Part shown: in pieces, positions 1 through 11,500 of the stretch
How the letters are laid out: each line of letters starts with the position of its first letter
Position numbering within the stretch: the stretch's first letter is position 1
NCBI RefSeq assembly: GCF_013373865.1
Contig: NC_050475.1
Location: 13,923,821 to 13,987,820 of the forward strand
Source of the DNA: Monomorium pharaonis
Lineage: Eukaryota; Arthropoda; Insecta; Hymenoptera; Formicidae
Length of the DNA stretch: 64,000 nucleotides
Direction of reading: 5' to 3'
Program-made: the position numbers and the translations under genes
The notes under the pieces: model-generated
Databases searched by the model: none
What the model was told of the DNA's origin: nothing
What the model saw: the letters and a program-made list of their open reading frames with translations, nothing else

Positions 1-1250
1 GATCCCTCACTCGTGCTGCGGACGTAGAGATAAAAATTGTGTGTGTGTCCCGATTTCCCGAGCCGAGTTGTAAGGAAGGACGTAGGGACGAAAGTCATCC
101 CGACCCGGAGGAGGCCAGCAGGGGAGAGGCGAAGTGGTGAGACGAGCGTCACACATACTGTAAAGCCACCGATTTCGCGGGTTGGACGAGCCGCGAGGAA
201 ATCGCGTACTTATTGCAAAATCTTTCGGCGTGTTTATGAGAATCCCGAGCTCGCGGATTCAACGGGGCCTCGTCGTCTCGCCCGATCGCGCCCGTCCGCG
301 TGATTTCGCTGCGTGCTGTGTATTTCATGATAGTTTCGCGTTGCGTGTGCGTCCCGATCCGCAGCCGAGTCAATTGTCGTTTCGTCCGGTCGTCGTGTCG
401 CGGGTTATTCCCGTGCTGTATCTTGTCGCGTCGTGTAAGAATTCAGTCGTTATTGTTGTATAATTTGGTCGATCGCACTGTTACTGCGAGTTCTTCGGTG
501 AGCGTACTCTGATAGTTATCGACGCAATCGTCTTATACCGCCGGACTGGCGAATACTTAATAATTATTGCGCTTATCTTTCGCGAGAATCGTTGGGGCGC
601 GGGAGAATACGAGTCCGTCGCGTGTCACGCGGGCTCGGAGTTGCGATCCGTCCCGTTCGCCCTTGGCGGGGTCATCCTGGCGGGAGTCGGCGTCCTCCAA
701 CGACGCCGGGTTAAGCGTAAGACAAGTCGGAGAGTTCCCGCGTACGCATCATAACCCGCTCGTTCAATATACCGTTCTCGCACCATTTGATACCCAGCGG
801 AGGCCAGCTGGTAACGCGCGCGAGCCGCCACCGCTCCGCAGAGTCGTCATCTACTGTAATTCTTACGGTCAAATACAACTGTTACTTTTTCTGTTACATT
901 TGTGTCGTGTACGTAATTCTCGCCTTCCCGATTCCATCCGCCCGCACCGAACCTCTCCCTCTGCCATTTGAGGGCTGAGCAGCTGGATCTCGGAGCCGCT
1001 AACGCCCCGGTCGCCTAGCGTGCGCCCGTCTTTCCCGAGATTCAAGTATTGTAACATTTGTTTGCGAGTTGGTTCACACAGAGTGTGAACCAACTCGCTT
1101 AACGTACCTGGCGCCCAACTTAGTGTGACGTCGGGAAACCTCGCGAAGATAGTCGCCCCGACACCCGGGCGGCTCAGGGCCGCGACCAGGGACGGAGGCG
1201 AAGTTGGCCGTCGCTCGCGAGCGGCGGTTACAATACATATACACATACTC
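1..1250. other. CpG-dense block, possible promoter/5' UTR or decayed repeat
   Basis: A stretch rich in CpG and in gtcg/cgcg words, in sharp contrast to the AT-rich DNA that follows. ORFs of up to ~138 codons occur on both strands, but they overlap each other, lack repetitive codon structure and resemble no family I know, so I do not call them genes. The GT/CG-rich texture would suit a long untranslated first exon of an insect gene; a CpG-rich transposon fragment is the alternative. There is no start codon context or splice pair good enough to choose. Confidence 0.3.
1064..1098. repeat. Perfect 16-bp-arm inverted repeat
   Basis: Arms GCGAGTTGGTTCACAC (1064-1079) and its exact reverse complement (1083-1098) are separated by 3 bases. 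It lies at the right side of the CpG-rich block. It would form a strong hairpin in either strand. Function unknown. Confidence 0.8.
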
Positions 1251-2791
1251 ATACATAAAAATGATGTACAAAATCCGATCATCATTTTCCATGTGGTGCA
1301 GATCGGGTCACTCTGATGACAGCGGTATGATTGAATTAAACACGAATAAAATTAATGTGCAATATCATACTGATACTCAAAATTCATGATATTAAAAAAA
1401 TATTGTATTTATTCGCTAAAATACCTTAAAATGCAGTGCAAATTTCAAACTCGCGTGCAATCAACAAAAAACATCGTATCGACATGTTTTTTTTAATTGC
1501 TTAGAAAAAAATAAACTTTAAAAATCTAAATTAATATTAGCAAGATTTTAACGAGAAACTTGTGCAAAATGATAACAAACTTTTACTTTTTTCAATTAAA
1601 AAACACATGTTTGGTTTTTATGCGATACAAAAGGTTTGCACTTAACAAATCAAACTTTCGCGTAGGGATTTTTAAAGTAGAATCTTTGCCCTTTAATTTA
1701 AAAAAAAGTACATGTAATTTGGATGATTTTTTGCAAAGTTGCATCACTTTGAAGATTGCCTAAAAATCGATCAAAAAAAAATTTTTTTTTTGCGCCAGTA
1801 TATTTTTGAAATAATGCATTTGTCACATTTCTTTTGTAATATCACAGAGCCATACAAATATGAAAGCAAACTTTTTTTATCTTTTCTCAAAGATTTCAGA
1901 GATATTACATTTGTATTATTATAAAAATATGATGCAGGTTTATTTTTAAAATGTTTCACATGCAAAGTTACAATTAAAATATTAACGAAATATTTATATA
2001 CCATTTTCAAATATTACAATATTTCAACAACATTACTTGCCGAATGGGATGTAAAAATATTACAGAACCTTTTTGGAAAATATTTTGGGTACATGTCTCG
2101 TCTAGCATTTCTGAAATATTTCGGATGTAAAATTACATTTAAAATGTTAATGAAATATTTTGGTACCATCTCCGAACATTACAATATTTCAGCAATGTTA
2201 TATGCCGTGTGGGTCGATACTGATCGCAAAAAATATTTAAAATGTATTAGTCATAAAAACGTTTCAAATTGTTTGCTATTTAGTTTTTTAACAATTCTAA
2301 AATTACGGAACATATCATGGAACAAGACGCTTTACGTAATCACAAGACTGAATTGATACAAATTATTGCTAACATTTATATAAAATTGCATTTATTCCAC
2401 GAAGGAAAAAGTGCAAGTGATATAAAACACAAAGAATTTATTAGACAAAAATATTCAAAGTTAATACACTTTAAGCATTAGTAATATACCTCAAATGTTG
2501 TTTGTTATTTTATTTATAAAAAAAGTTTAAAGTTAAGTTTATCATTATTTATAAATAAAGTTTATTATTATTTATAGTATGTACATTAATTATCACCTTT
2601 TTGATCATCGTCTATTGTATCTTACAATTAGTTAAAAATCACATTTCAATTTTTAAACGCGCGGTAAGCGTCACCCGCGTTTGCGCATTACGAGCAAAGG
2701 TTATAATCTACCTCTCTCTCTCGCACACAATTTGAACACAAATCTTTTCCATGAGTAACACAGGCTATTCCCCTTTCAGGTATATATATTC
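1251..2791. other. AT-rich stretch without a recognisable gene
   Basis: Low-complexity AT-rich DNA with poly-A and poly-T runs; short ORFs look random. The only structure I see is a two-copy direct repeat at about 1950-2215. Confidence 0.6.
1950..2215. repeat. Two-copy direct repeat, period ~164 bp
   Basis: The motif ACAATATTTCARCAA followed by a T/A-rich stretch and TGCCG occurs near 2018 and again near 2182. Similar upstream sequence (AAATATTAACGAAATATTT versus AAATGTTAATGAAATATTT) aligns with the same offset. Related ATTACAATATT text recurs at 36.9 kb, so this is part of a dispersed family. Confidence 0.5.
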
Positions 2792-2794
2792 TAA

Positions 2795-2938
2795 GGTCGG
2801 TATTCATAGTCGAATCTTATATTAAGATTATTTTAAGGACTGTCTTAAAATGCCATTAGCCAATCACAAAGCCGTATTAGCATCTTAAGACATTACTTGA
2901 AACGATCTTAAAATAAGATTCGACTATGAATACCGGTC
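2795..2938. mobile_element. MITE with TAA target duplication (family GGTATTCATAGTC)
   Basis: A 144-bp element with near-perfect inverted termini: GGTCGGTATTCATAGTCG at the left, and GACCGGTATTCATAGTCG read inward from the right. Direct TAA flanks lie at 2792-2794 and 2939-2941. A 3-bp TWA duplication is the signature of PIF/Harbinger elements. Two more copies occur at 48256-48386 and 48462-48584. No coding capacity. Confidence 0.8.
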
Positions 2939-3104
2939 TAAGACTGTTTGCTACCAGCACGAACTCTAATTGGCTTTTGCTTTTTTGCTTTCTGCTTTTC
3001 TGCCAAGGTGCGAATTCTCTCTTAAAGACTCTTCAAACAGAGATTGGTTATTAGATTTCCCGTGTGTGAGAAAAAAATACGAGTGAGTGAGATGTGCACA
3101 GTAG

Positions 3105-3310
3105 TTGGGTTCGGAGAGCACGCTTTTGGCGCTGTGAGCGTGCTCTATCTTTCTTTGACATTCAATGAGCAACAAGGATACTCTTAGCGCTAATAGCGTC
3201 TCCCCGAACCCAGCCAGTGTAAAACGGACACCACCAATCGAATTCTATAAATTTATCTTAACTTTAGTTAAAGCAGTAATCTGATTGGTGATGTCTGCTT
3301 TACATTGTGC
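3105..3310. repeat. Two adjacent short inverted-repeat units
   Basis: First unit about 3105-3212: GTTGGGTTCGGAGAGC at the left against CTCCCCGAACCCAGC at the right. Second unit about 3216-3306: TGTAAAACGGACA...CACCAATC against GATTGGTGATGTCTGCTTTACA. Both look like small MITEs; target duplications could not be fixed. Confidence 0.5.
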
Positions 3311-4330
3311 GCATCTGAAACACTTCCAAAAATACAAGCTATTTTACTCTTTTGCTTATAGTCTAGTAGAATTACACTCAAAAAGGGCCGTTTTGGGAAA
3401 AAATTGGAGACTTATTTGACTGTGCGTAAAGCACAATTAATGTGTGTAGATTAAGATAGGCACGTTTGCCACTCGCAAAAAGTTAGGGATTATTGCAAAA
3501 TTACGAGTTGAAGTGAGGAAAAAGTAGTTTTTTGCTTGCGACTTGTAACCTAAAAATGCAATCCAAAAAAGTTTTAAATAAAAGTTGTAGGTATTAAGTA
3601 GATCTATAATAATAAATTTGGTTCGTTGAGATCGGTCAATTTGGCTGTATAGTAGAGAAAACCATGAAAAATGGCCATTTTTTAAATTGTTAATAACTTT
3701 CTAAAAATTAACTGAAGCATTTGAAATTAGGAAAAGATAGCTTTTATGACGATAAAAAACTGTATCAAATTTTATCAAAAAATATTAACAACTTTTCAAG
3801 TAATGTCAATTGTTTATCCAAAATGCGCCCCACTAACATTTAATTTCTACATTTTTGAGACCATGCACGAACCCAAACCAAAGTTTTTTCTCTTTTTTAA
3901 AAAATTGCAGTATCATATATCGGTATTGCAAAATGTGTGCAATGCAATTAAGTGCCTTAAATAAACGTAAAAAATAAGCCTAATTAACAATTAAATAACT
4001 TTCAAATATTAACGCCATTAAAATGGGAAAATACATTTGAAAGGTGCGATTTTTCTTTAAATTAAAAAAAATACATTGTTCTAGCTTATTTAGAAGCCAA
4101 GATAATTTTTTTTAATCACTTGCTACAGCTATGAATATTAATAGCTAAAATTTTGACAGCGTCTTACTAAATAGTTAAAGTAACCTTTCCCAAAGTTCAA
4201 AGCGATTTATGAAGATTGACTACTGTAAACGTGTTAACAAAAGCAGTATCACTCGAGACGGCCGGCGCGCGGCGGGGCCGCGCGCATGGGCGCATCGTCT
4301 GCTGGCACGCGGCTAAGCGCGCGCGTACAA
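3311..4330. other. AT-rich stretch without a gene
   Basis: No coding sequence is recognised. A short CpG-rich island sits at about 4250-4328, immediately left of the foldback element, and has no counterpart on the foldback's right flank, so it is probably a separate insertion or old flank. Confidence 0.5.
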
Positions 4331-5356
4331 GCCAGTCAATAAAGATACAAAGAATCGAAAATTTAACTTTAATTACAAAAGTTTTCAAACTTTGATGGAA
4401 TATTAGGTGAGTTGAAATAACAATAAATCTCATTTTGCAACCATCTCCGAGGTCCGGAACATGCTAAACATTGCAAAAAAATGTTAATTTATTATAACTG
4501 TGAAAAAAATTGCAAAAGTCCTGCAAACTGAAAGCAATGTCTATTGTGGTTTTCCACAATGTGTTAGATTTGCAACCTATTTCGAGGCACGCAACCTTGA
4601 AATTTATTGCAAAATAACGTTTTTGTTTATATCTTAAAGAGAAAAATTGCAAAAGTGCAGCAAATTGATAGAATAACTTTTACAACTGCTCCGAACATCT
4701 GTACCAATTTGCAACTTTCTATGTTGCACGCAACATATTGTTTCTTAATTAATGGAACAATTGTTCATTTGGTCATAATTTTGCGAAAAAAATTGCAAAA
4801 GTTTTGCAAATTGGTTGCAAACGTTGAGATTATTTTTTGTCACAAGCTGGTAAGTTTGCAACCTCGGACCAGATCCGCAACCTTGAAAAATTAGCAATAA
4901 TTATTATTTTGTACTTTTTGCAAGCGTGAAAAAATGCAAAAGTATTGCAAATTTTTGGGAGTGCTTCAAATGTTTTCTCCCATCCGAATATGAATTTGCA
5001 ACCTTTTACTAGTTACGCAAATTATTATTATTACAAGTTATCACTGATTAATTTTGTGTTACAAAATTAATGCAAAAGTGTTGCAAATCTGGGGAAAAAG
5101 ATTAAAAATACATTTACTTATGATGTCAAATTTGCAGCCTTCTACCTGTCACGCAAAATATTCAAATCAGATATATACTTTACATTCTCAATATCACGTG
5201 GCTCCGCGTGTGTTAAGTTTGCTCCACACATTAAAGTTCTGATATAAGTTCCCGTTTTATTTTGAAGAAAAAGATTTTTAGAAAGACTTTAGAAAAAAAA
5301 GAAATTAAGACGCCGCGATTCTTTGACGGATCGAGATCAATCGCAGCGCGGTTTTT

Positions 5357-5475
5357 AGAAGTCTTTGACTTTCCGCGGTGTCTCCGCGGCGTCTCTATTT
5401 AAAGTGTCGGCTAACTTTTATATTGTGTAGCGCAGAGATACCGCGGAGACACCGCGGAAGTCGGAGACCTTTATA
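5357..5475. repeat. CpG-rich hairpin inside the foldback spacer
   Basis: GACTTTCCGCGGTGTCTCC near 5369 pairs with GGAGACACCGCGGAAGTC near 5445, with about 45-60 bases between. It is more GC-rich than the surrounding spacer and is probably an inserted or recombined piece. Confidence 0.6.
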
Positions 5476-5514
5476 AACTGTAATTTTTAACTGAACAATA
5501 ATCACGTTTAATCG

Positions 5515-5552
5515 GTAAAACAGACCCATCTCCAGCATCCCCTTAAAGTCGA
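5515..5552. mobile_element. One terminus of a TTAA-type MITE (partial)
   Basis: AATCGGTAAAACAGACC followed by CTCCAGCATCCCC and then TTAA matches, in reverse, the left terminus of the complete element at 53611-54169. The partner terminus was not found nearby, so this is a partial or rearranged copy. Confidence 0.55.
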
Positions 5553-6706
5553 AGTAGAGTTGAACAAAATATTTTTCTTCTCATTTTTACACCGGTAAAT
5601 CTAGTAACAAACCATAAGGAATCACAGTAAGTATATGTGATACATAGTATTTCAATTTCTTTCACAATGCTATTCGAGCATTACCTGAACATGGCTCACA
5701 TTTGTCGATCTACGAAATTGTAAACTTAATTCCAAGATTAACAAATGTTTCAAGTGTTTTCATTTCAAAACGTTTATCTTAATTTTATTTACATAACGCT
5801 TACTTAAATTTGAAAGATATAAAAAAGGTATAGGTTGCAATGCTTTTTACAATATTTATATTTGATTATTTTGCGTGACAGATACAAGATTTCAAATTCG
5901 ACATTATAAATTCGACATCATGTGTGAATGTATTTTTAATTTGTTTCCCTGGATTTGCAACACTTTTGCATTAATTTTGTAACACAAAATTAGTCAGTGA
6001 TAATTTGCAATAATTTGCGTAACTAGTACAGGATTGCAATTTCGAATGGGAGAAGACATTTGAAGCACTCCAAAAAATTTGCAATACTTTGGCAATTTTT
6101 TCACGCTTGCAAAAAGTGCAAAATAATAATTGTTGCTAATTTTTCAAGGTTGCAGATCTTGTCCGAGGTTGCAAACTTACCAGCTTGTAACAAAAAATAA
6201 TCTCAACGTTTGCAATCAATTTGCAAAACTTTTGCAATTTTTTTCGCAAAATTACGACCACATAAACATGTTTCACTATTAATTACAAAACAATATGTTG
6301 CGTGCAACATAGAAGGTTGCAAATTGGTGATTCAGCGTGCAATTGGTGTCCAGCTACTCGGGACAGTTGTAAAAGTTATTCTATCGATTTGCAGCACTTT
6401 TTTTCTCCAAGATATAAACAAAAACGTTATTTTGCAATAAATTTTAATGTTGCATGCCTCGAAATAGGTTGCAAACCTACCACATCGTGGAAAATATCAC
6501 AATAGGCATTGCTTTCAATTTGCAGGACTTTTGCAATTTTTTTCGCAAAGTTATAATAAATTAACATTTTTTGCAATGTTTAGCATGTTCTGGACCTCGG
6601 GGATGATTGCAAGATAAAATTTATTGTTATTTCAATTCACCTAATATTCTATCAAAGGTTGAAAACTTTTGTAATTAAAGTAAATTAACTGTCTTTATTG
6701 AGTAGC

Positions 6707-8499
6707 CTACAAAATTGATCTGGCGTGTTCAAATTACTTTAATCGTCAATATCTCGGAAACTAAGCGTCCTAGAAAGACGATTTTTTTTAACTGGACTAT
6801 CTCGACGAGACAAGATCAATGAGCTAAACTATTTTCTTATATTTCCTCAAATTTTTAGGTGATTGTTATTTATTGTTAATTGAACTTAAATAAAAAGAAC
6901 TTTAATTAAGGTTATAACGCTTGCAATAACCATGGAATTATTTCATCCTTGTTGTTTATAAAATATTAAAGACAAATAATGCTCGCGAGCGTTGCAAGTG
7001 GAGCACACACAAAATATATTGTTGCATAATTATAGAAAAAAAATAAAATGTTGCATAATACATACATTTACGCATAACTTCTCTTGTCGTAAGCATACAT
7101 GTCACGTGAATTATAAATCAACGGTACAGCAACAATCGATTTATTGAAGAATTTTCTCGATATGGAGATGATCGGAAGTGATGATATTACGCTTGGATGG
7201 CTATATTAGCAAAATTCTATATCATTGTTTAATTTTATATAACTTGAAATATGTACAGCCGAATAAAGAGTTAAATAATGAAAATACTCAAGAGTACGTA
7301 CATTTGGATCATAATGCTTTAAATTTAAAAGGAATGAGGAAGTATGTGTAATTAAATGTTAAAACCTTAAAAAGAGTTCGAAATTTTTGAAAGTAAAAAT
7401 GCCTTATAACAAATGTTGTATTTTATCATATTTGTTATGTTTTGTCACTATATATACTATATTTACTATATATACTATATTGTCTTGAAAGTAAAAATGC
7501 TTTATAACAAATGTTGTGTTTTGTCACTATATAACGGCAGACTACTAAACAAATAATATCATAAATAATTATTAGAATTTGTCAGTTAATAACGGAGATA
7601 ATTGAGTAGCTTTATTACCACCTTTTTCTCTATAATATTTTATTTCTTTAAAATATTTATTTTTATGTATATTGAATTATAATATTAATAGAAAGGTTTG
7701 GGTGTTTTAAATATGAATGGGAGTTGACGAAAATTTTCATCCGATGAAAAGTAGCGGCCAATCTCTCTGCTTGGAAGGTCTTTTGCATTGACGTAAAGTA
7801 TGGACTATGTGATCCCTGCAAAAAACTCTTGAGTTTCTGGCAGAATGACAAAGAGGAAACGTGGTGTAGGTCAATTTTTTTCTTTGTCTAGCGCTCATTA
7901 TACTACTGGTTAGATAGAGACAGCGCTTAACTCTTACCAGTCACTGTCTTCTTCTTTCAGTCGGACATGTTTTCTCTGTCGTCGCGTAGTCCATACTTTA
8001 CGTTGATGATCTTTAGTATTGCTGCATGATTTTTGTCATCTATTAAAAGGACAAAAACAGTAAAATACTTGTTTGAGAAACCTGTTTTGTGGGAAATCGG
8101 CGACTTTTTGAACAAAAAATGTAACTCTTCTTTGGCTTATGTATCGGGGATATTACAATTTCTGGAGCGCCAAGATTCTGTATCTACAAGCGATTATAAA
8201 CAAAAGTTAAAGAGTAATGAAAGTGGCTATCTGTTTTATTTGACAAGATATAGAAGTTTTTAGTTTGAAACGTAGCGACACGAATATGTTTTACATGCTC
8301 TGCGATCACGTGCCTATGTGAAAAGTGTGCGAATTTGAAACGTATGTAAGTAGGGACTTCCTCGAACCATGCAGAACAACAAAAGGGTTGAGGGGAGGAG
8401 GAGTGTGAAACTCTCATAATGTAACTAAAAGCAATTGCAAAAACAGACATATTTTGTATTACAAATACTAAAAAGATTAACAAGACTTCTGTACAGGAG
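6707..8499. other. AT-rich stretch, no gene recognised
   Basis: Only short random-looking ORFs. It holds a tandem-like AAATGCTTTATAACAAATG repeat near 7400-7520 and an inverted-repeat unit at 7788-8008. Confidence 0.5.
7788..8008. repeat. Inverted-repeat element ~220 bp
   Basis: ACGTAAAGTATGGACTATG near 7790 and GTAGTCCATACTTTACGT near 7987 are inverted termini. The interior lacks coding sequence. A MITE is likely; the target duplication is not clear. Confidence 0.55.
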
Positions 8500-8660
8500 T
8501 GATTTAATGGTACATCACATCTTGTGTAGGGGCTTCGCTAACCTTTTCCATATCAGTTATTTTTAGTATATTGTAGACTTATTTATATTTAATAAGGCAA
8601 AGATTTAATGGCATACCACACCTTGCGTAGGGGGCCTCGTTAATCTTTTCTGTATCAAGC
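8500..8660. repeat. Two-copy direct repeat, ~100 bp period
   Basis: GATTTAATGG plus a CACA..CTTG.GTAGGGG core, CTTCGCTAACC / CCTCGTTAATC and ATATCA / GTATCA occur twice in the same orientation, near 8500 and 8603. Confidence 0.55.
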
Positions 8661-8817
8661 GACGCGGTAGCGGCGCAGCGCCAAGTACATACATAGAGAA
8701 TCGCGCAACTTCGCGCATGATGCAAACTTCCCTACGCAAATGTCACGCCGCTACTAAGCTTTATCTGGAATTTAGCTATCAAATTCACTTTCAGTTAAAA
8801 TATCTCAGAAACTAAAA

Positions 8818-9265
8818 TCATAATAAAAAATCTAATAGCAATTTTATTATATAATATTGATGTGAGCTTTTGATTGCGACCAGTCCGATAAAAATTGGTA
8901 CACTCAATTCTGAAATCTCGAGATCTCTTGCGCGAAAAAGCTCACTTGAGTTATTTTCCACAGATTCACATGTATGTACACACACACGTAAAGCCAGTTT
9001 GTCGTTCAAGGGGCTTCACAATGTCCCTACATACAATTTTATAAAATTAAAATAAAATTATTTCGTAATGTAAGTGGTGAATATTGGTACGCGAAAAAAT
9101 ATAACAAACTTAATAATTCTGTGATCTTGAGATCTCTTGCGCGAAAAAGCTTATTTGAGTTATTTTCCACGGATTCACATGTACATGCACACACACATAC
9201 ACGCAAAGCCGGTTTGTCGTTCAAGGGGCTTCACATGTGCCTACATATAATTTTATAAAACTAAA
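8818..9265. repeat. Tandem duplication, period ~209 bp
   Basis: AGATCTCTTGCGCGAAAAAG occurs at 8921 and 9130, followed in both by TTATTTTCCAC, ATTCACATGTA, a short ACAC run and TTTGTCGTTCAAGGGGCTTC. Two units, about 85 percent alike by eye. No function visible. Confidence 0.8.
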
Positions 9266-9329
9266 ATGTATAAAAAATTATTTTATAATATAAATGGTTA
9301 ATTTAGTATTCGAGAAAAGTATAATAAGT

Positions 9330-9785
9330 TAACAGAAATAAAATAAATATATAACATAAACAAATACATTATATATATGTAAATGTCAAAAATATTAATA
9401 TAAAAATTAATAATAAAATTACAACAAACGTCTGAATATTTAAGCTATAATTACAATCATGTGTGTGTGCGTGCGTGCGTGCGTGCGTGCGTGTGGTGTA
9501 AAATAAATATATAATATAAACAAATACATATGTATGTGTATGTAATATATGTAAATGTCAAAAATATTAATAATAAAATATTAAAAATTAATAAAATTGC
9601 TGAATAAGAGCTTCTGAATATTCAAACTATAATTATAATTATATATGTATAATATATGTATATAAATAAATGATTAAATAAAAAATAAATAAATAAAAAT
9701 AAATAATAATAACATAAACAAATAATATACATGATATATATGTAATAAATGTCAAAAATATTGATAAAAATTTAATAAAATTACA
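9330..9785. repeat. Three-copy AT-rich tandem repeat with embedded GTGC microsatellite
   Basis: Units begin near 9340, 9502 and 9700 with AATAAATA..A..TAACATAAACAAATA and continue with ATATATGTAAATGTCAAAAATATT. A (GTGC)n run sits at about 9463-9494 between units one and two. No coding content. Confidence 0.65.
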
Positions 9786-9837
9786 AGCTTATTTACAAAA
9801 AAGAGTGAAATCCCATCAAAAAAACCTTAAAAAGGTA

Positions 9838-10537
9838 AAAAAAAAATACGCCAAGTACATAAAAGCGTGCTTTCCAAAATAAATTTGAGATCAATACAGT
9901 TAGTCAAGTATATTTTTAAAAAGACTTAAAGAAATTTATTAAACATTTATTTAAAAATTGCTTAAACGGGCTTGATGATTAAATGATTAAAATCAACCAA
10001 CGGGATTATAGTGAAGCAAAAACTTGGCGTGCCCGGCTTGTTAGAACGCAATGACTTATCAATGTTATACAATATGAAAATTATTTGTACGAATAGAATA
10101 ATGAAAAGATAACCTATCAAAAACTTTACAAAGTTGAAAAAGATATGTTAAGTATATAAACGCATTCAAAAATGGTTCTATTCAAAAATTAATTGAAAAG
10201 GGAATATCAGTGATAACAAATAATGAAGCAAAAACTGACAGATAGTAAAACAACACCCGAGTCACATTAATTGTATTCTTGTATGTACATTTATCAATAT
10301 CAATAACATAGAGCCTTGGAAATTCAGAAAAAATATGAGCCGGGCACGCCAAGTTTTTGCTTCACTATAATCCCGTTGGTTGATTTCAATCATTTAATCA
10401 TCAAGCCCGTTCAAGCAATTTTTAAATAAATGTATAATAAATTTCTTTAAGTCTTTTTAAAAATATACTTGGCTAACTGTATTGATCTCAAATTTATTTT
10501 GGAAAGCACGTTTTTATGTACTTCGCGTATTTTTTTA
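9838..10537. mobile_element. Foldback/MITE with ~200-bp inverted arms, abutting the gypsy integrase ORF
   Basis: The left arm (about 9838-10043) begins with a short A-run, then TACGCCAAGTACATAAAA. It is inverted in the right arm (about 10336-10537), which ends TTTTATGTACTTCGCGTA plus a T-run. Arms also share GGGATTATAGTGAAGC and the cassette ACTTGGCGTGCCCGGC. The ~290-bp loop has no coding sequence. The right end lies exactly where the integrase frame of the neighbouring gypsy stops making sense, so this element either inserted into the gypsy 3' part or marks its truncation point. Target duplication unresolved. Confidence 0.75.
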
Positions 10538-11500
10538 ATAGAAAAATGTACGTTTTTTATGTTTGTGCGTTACTGGCACTGGTTTTATATCGCGCATATG
10601 CTCGCGGAACTCCTCTACAAAAATCTGTGGGTTGGGTGCATAATCGTCGTAAAGACAGAATTCGCCCGGTATTCGAAGCGTCGTACCGTACACATATTCC
10701 GCGGGAGATGCGTTTGTGTCCGTACGCACATGCGTACGCAAGCCTAATAAGACTGTGGACAGTTGTCTAACCCAGTTTCTGTCAGAATGGCACATTAACA
10801 CTGCTTTCAAAGAGCGATGCCAGCGCTCCACCATTCCATTAGCGGCCGGATGGTAGGCTGTTGTCCTGATGCGTTGACATCCAATTAGCGATAGGAGTGC
10901 ACTGAATATTTGAGATTCGAACTGCGCACCTTGATCCGTAGTAAGAATCTCCGGTGCACCGTATCGTGAGATCCAATTGTCGAAAAACGCTCGCGACATT
11001 GTCTGAGCCGAAGTTTCTTTCAGGGGAATCGCCTCTGCCCACCGAGAAAATCTATCTATTAACGTAAGGCAACTCTGGTAGCCTTCGTAGTTAGGTAGGA
11101 GGCCGATTAGGTCAATGTGTACGTGTTTAAATCGTTCATCTGGAGGAGTGAACTGTGCCGGGTTGTTCTTGACATGACGAGTAATCTTTGATTGTTGGCA
11201 GTCCAGACAATCCTTGCACCAGCTCTTGATGTCTCGATGCATGTTGGGCCACACGTAGCGTTTTCTGATGATTTGGTCGGTGACCTTGGCGCTACCGTGT
11301 GCCGGCTGGTGAAACATGCGGAATACTCGCCTGCGAATAGGTGCGGGGATGAACGGGCGCAGGGCTTCTCCAGTGAGGTCGCAATAGATCCTCTGGTGAT
11401 CTGGGCCCCATTCAATGCACTTCAGCGCTAGAGAGTGGTCTGAGGACTCTCTTATTTTTTGCAGCTCAGGATCATCTTTTTGAAGTTCGGCTAGTTCCGA
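10538..11500 (-). pseudogene. gypsy integrase domain (pol C-terminal part)
   Basis: Integrase of the gypsy copy, which would join the element's cDNA to host DNA in the nucleus. The long open frame is 10535-11317, and the same frame stays open upstream to about 11500. Visible features in order are a zinc-binding HHCC region (two His in FHQPAHG, two Cys in CKDCLDC), then the DDE catalytic core: Asp in HIDLIGLLP, Asp in LTTDQGAQFES, and Glu in ANGMVERWHRS about 35 residues later. All three acidic residues are present. The last residues read into the A/T-run of the adjacent foldback element, so the native C-terminus is lost. A stop near 11500 separates it from RNase H. Domain call is secure; function is not expected. 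Confidence 0.9.

Larger units (their letters stand above)
4331..6706. mobile_element. Large foldback element with ~140-bp tandem units in each arm
   Basis: Left arm about 4331-5175 and right arm about 5855-6706 are inverted copies, easily seen at AATATTAGGTGAGTTGAAAT (left) versus ATTTCAATTCACCTAATATT (right). Each arm is itself built of about six degenerate tandem units. The marker TTGCAACC (or variant) falls at 4435, 4570, 4709, 4856, 4996 and 5132, spacings 135-147 bp, and each unit also carries AAATTGCAAAAGT followed by TGCAAAT. The ~680-bp spacer holds a CpG-rich hairpin and one terminus of another MITE. No transposase is visible. Foldback transposons with tandem repeats in long inverted termini are known in insects; the family here is unidentified. 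Confidence 0.75.

Noticed and set aside
567..1285. ORFs of 134 and 138 codons in the CpG-rich block
   Set aside because: They overlap on opposite strands, fit the low stop-codon density of CpG-rich DNA and show no family motif.
7140..7240. Possible exon near 7140-7240
   Set aside because: No open frame of useful length and no splice signals.
10469..10770. Two + strand ORFs of 84-92 codons
   Set aside because: Antisense to the integrase frame and to the foldback end.
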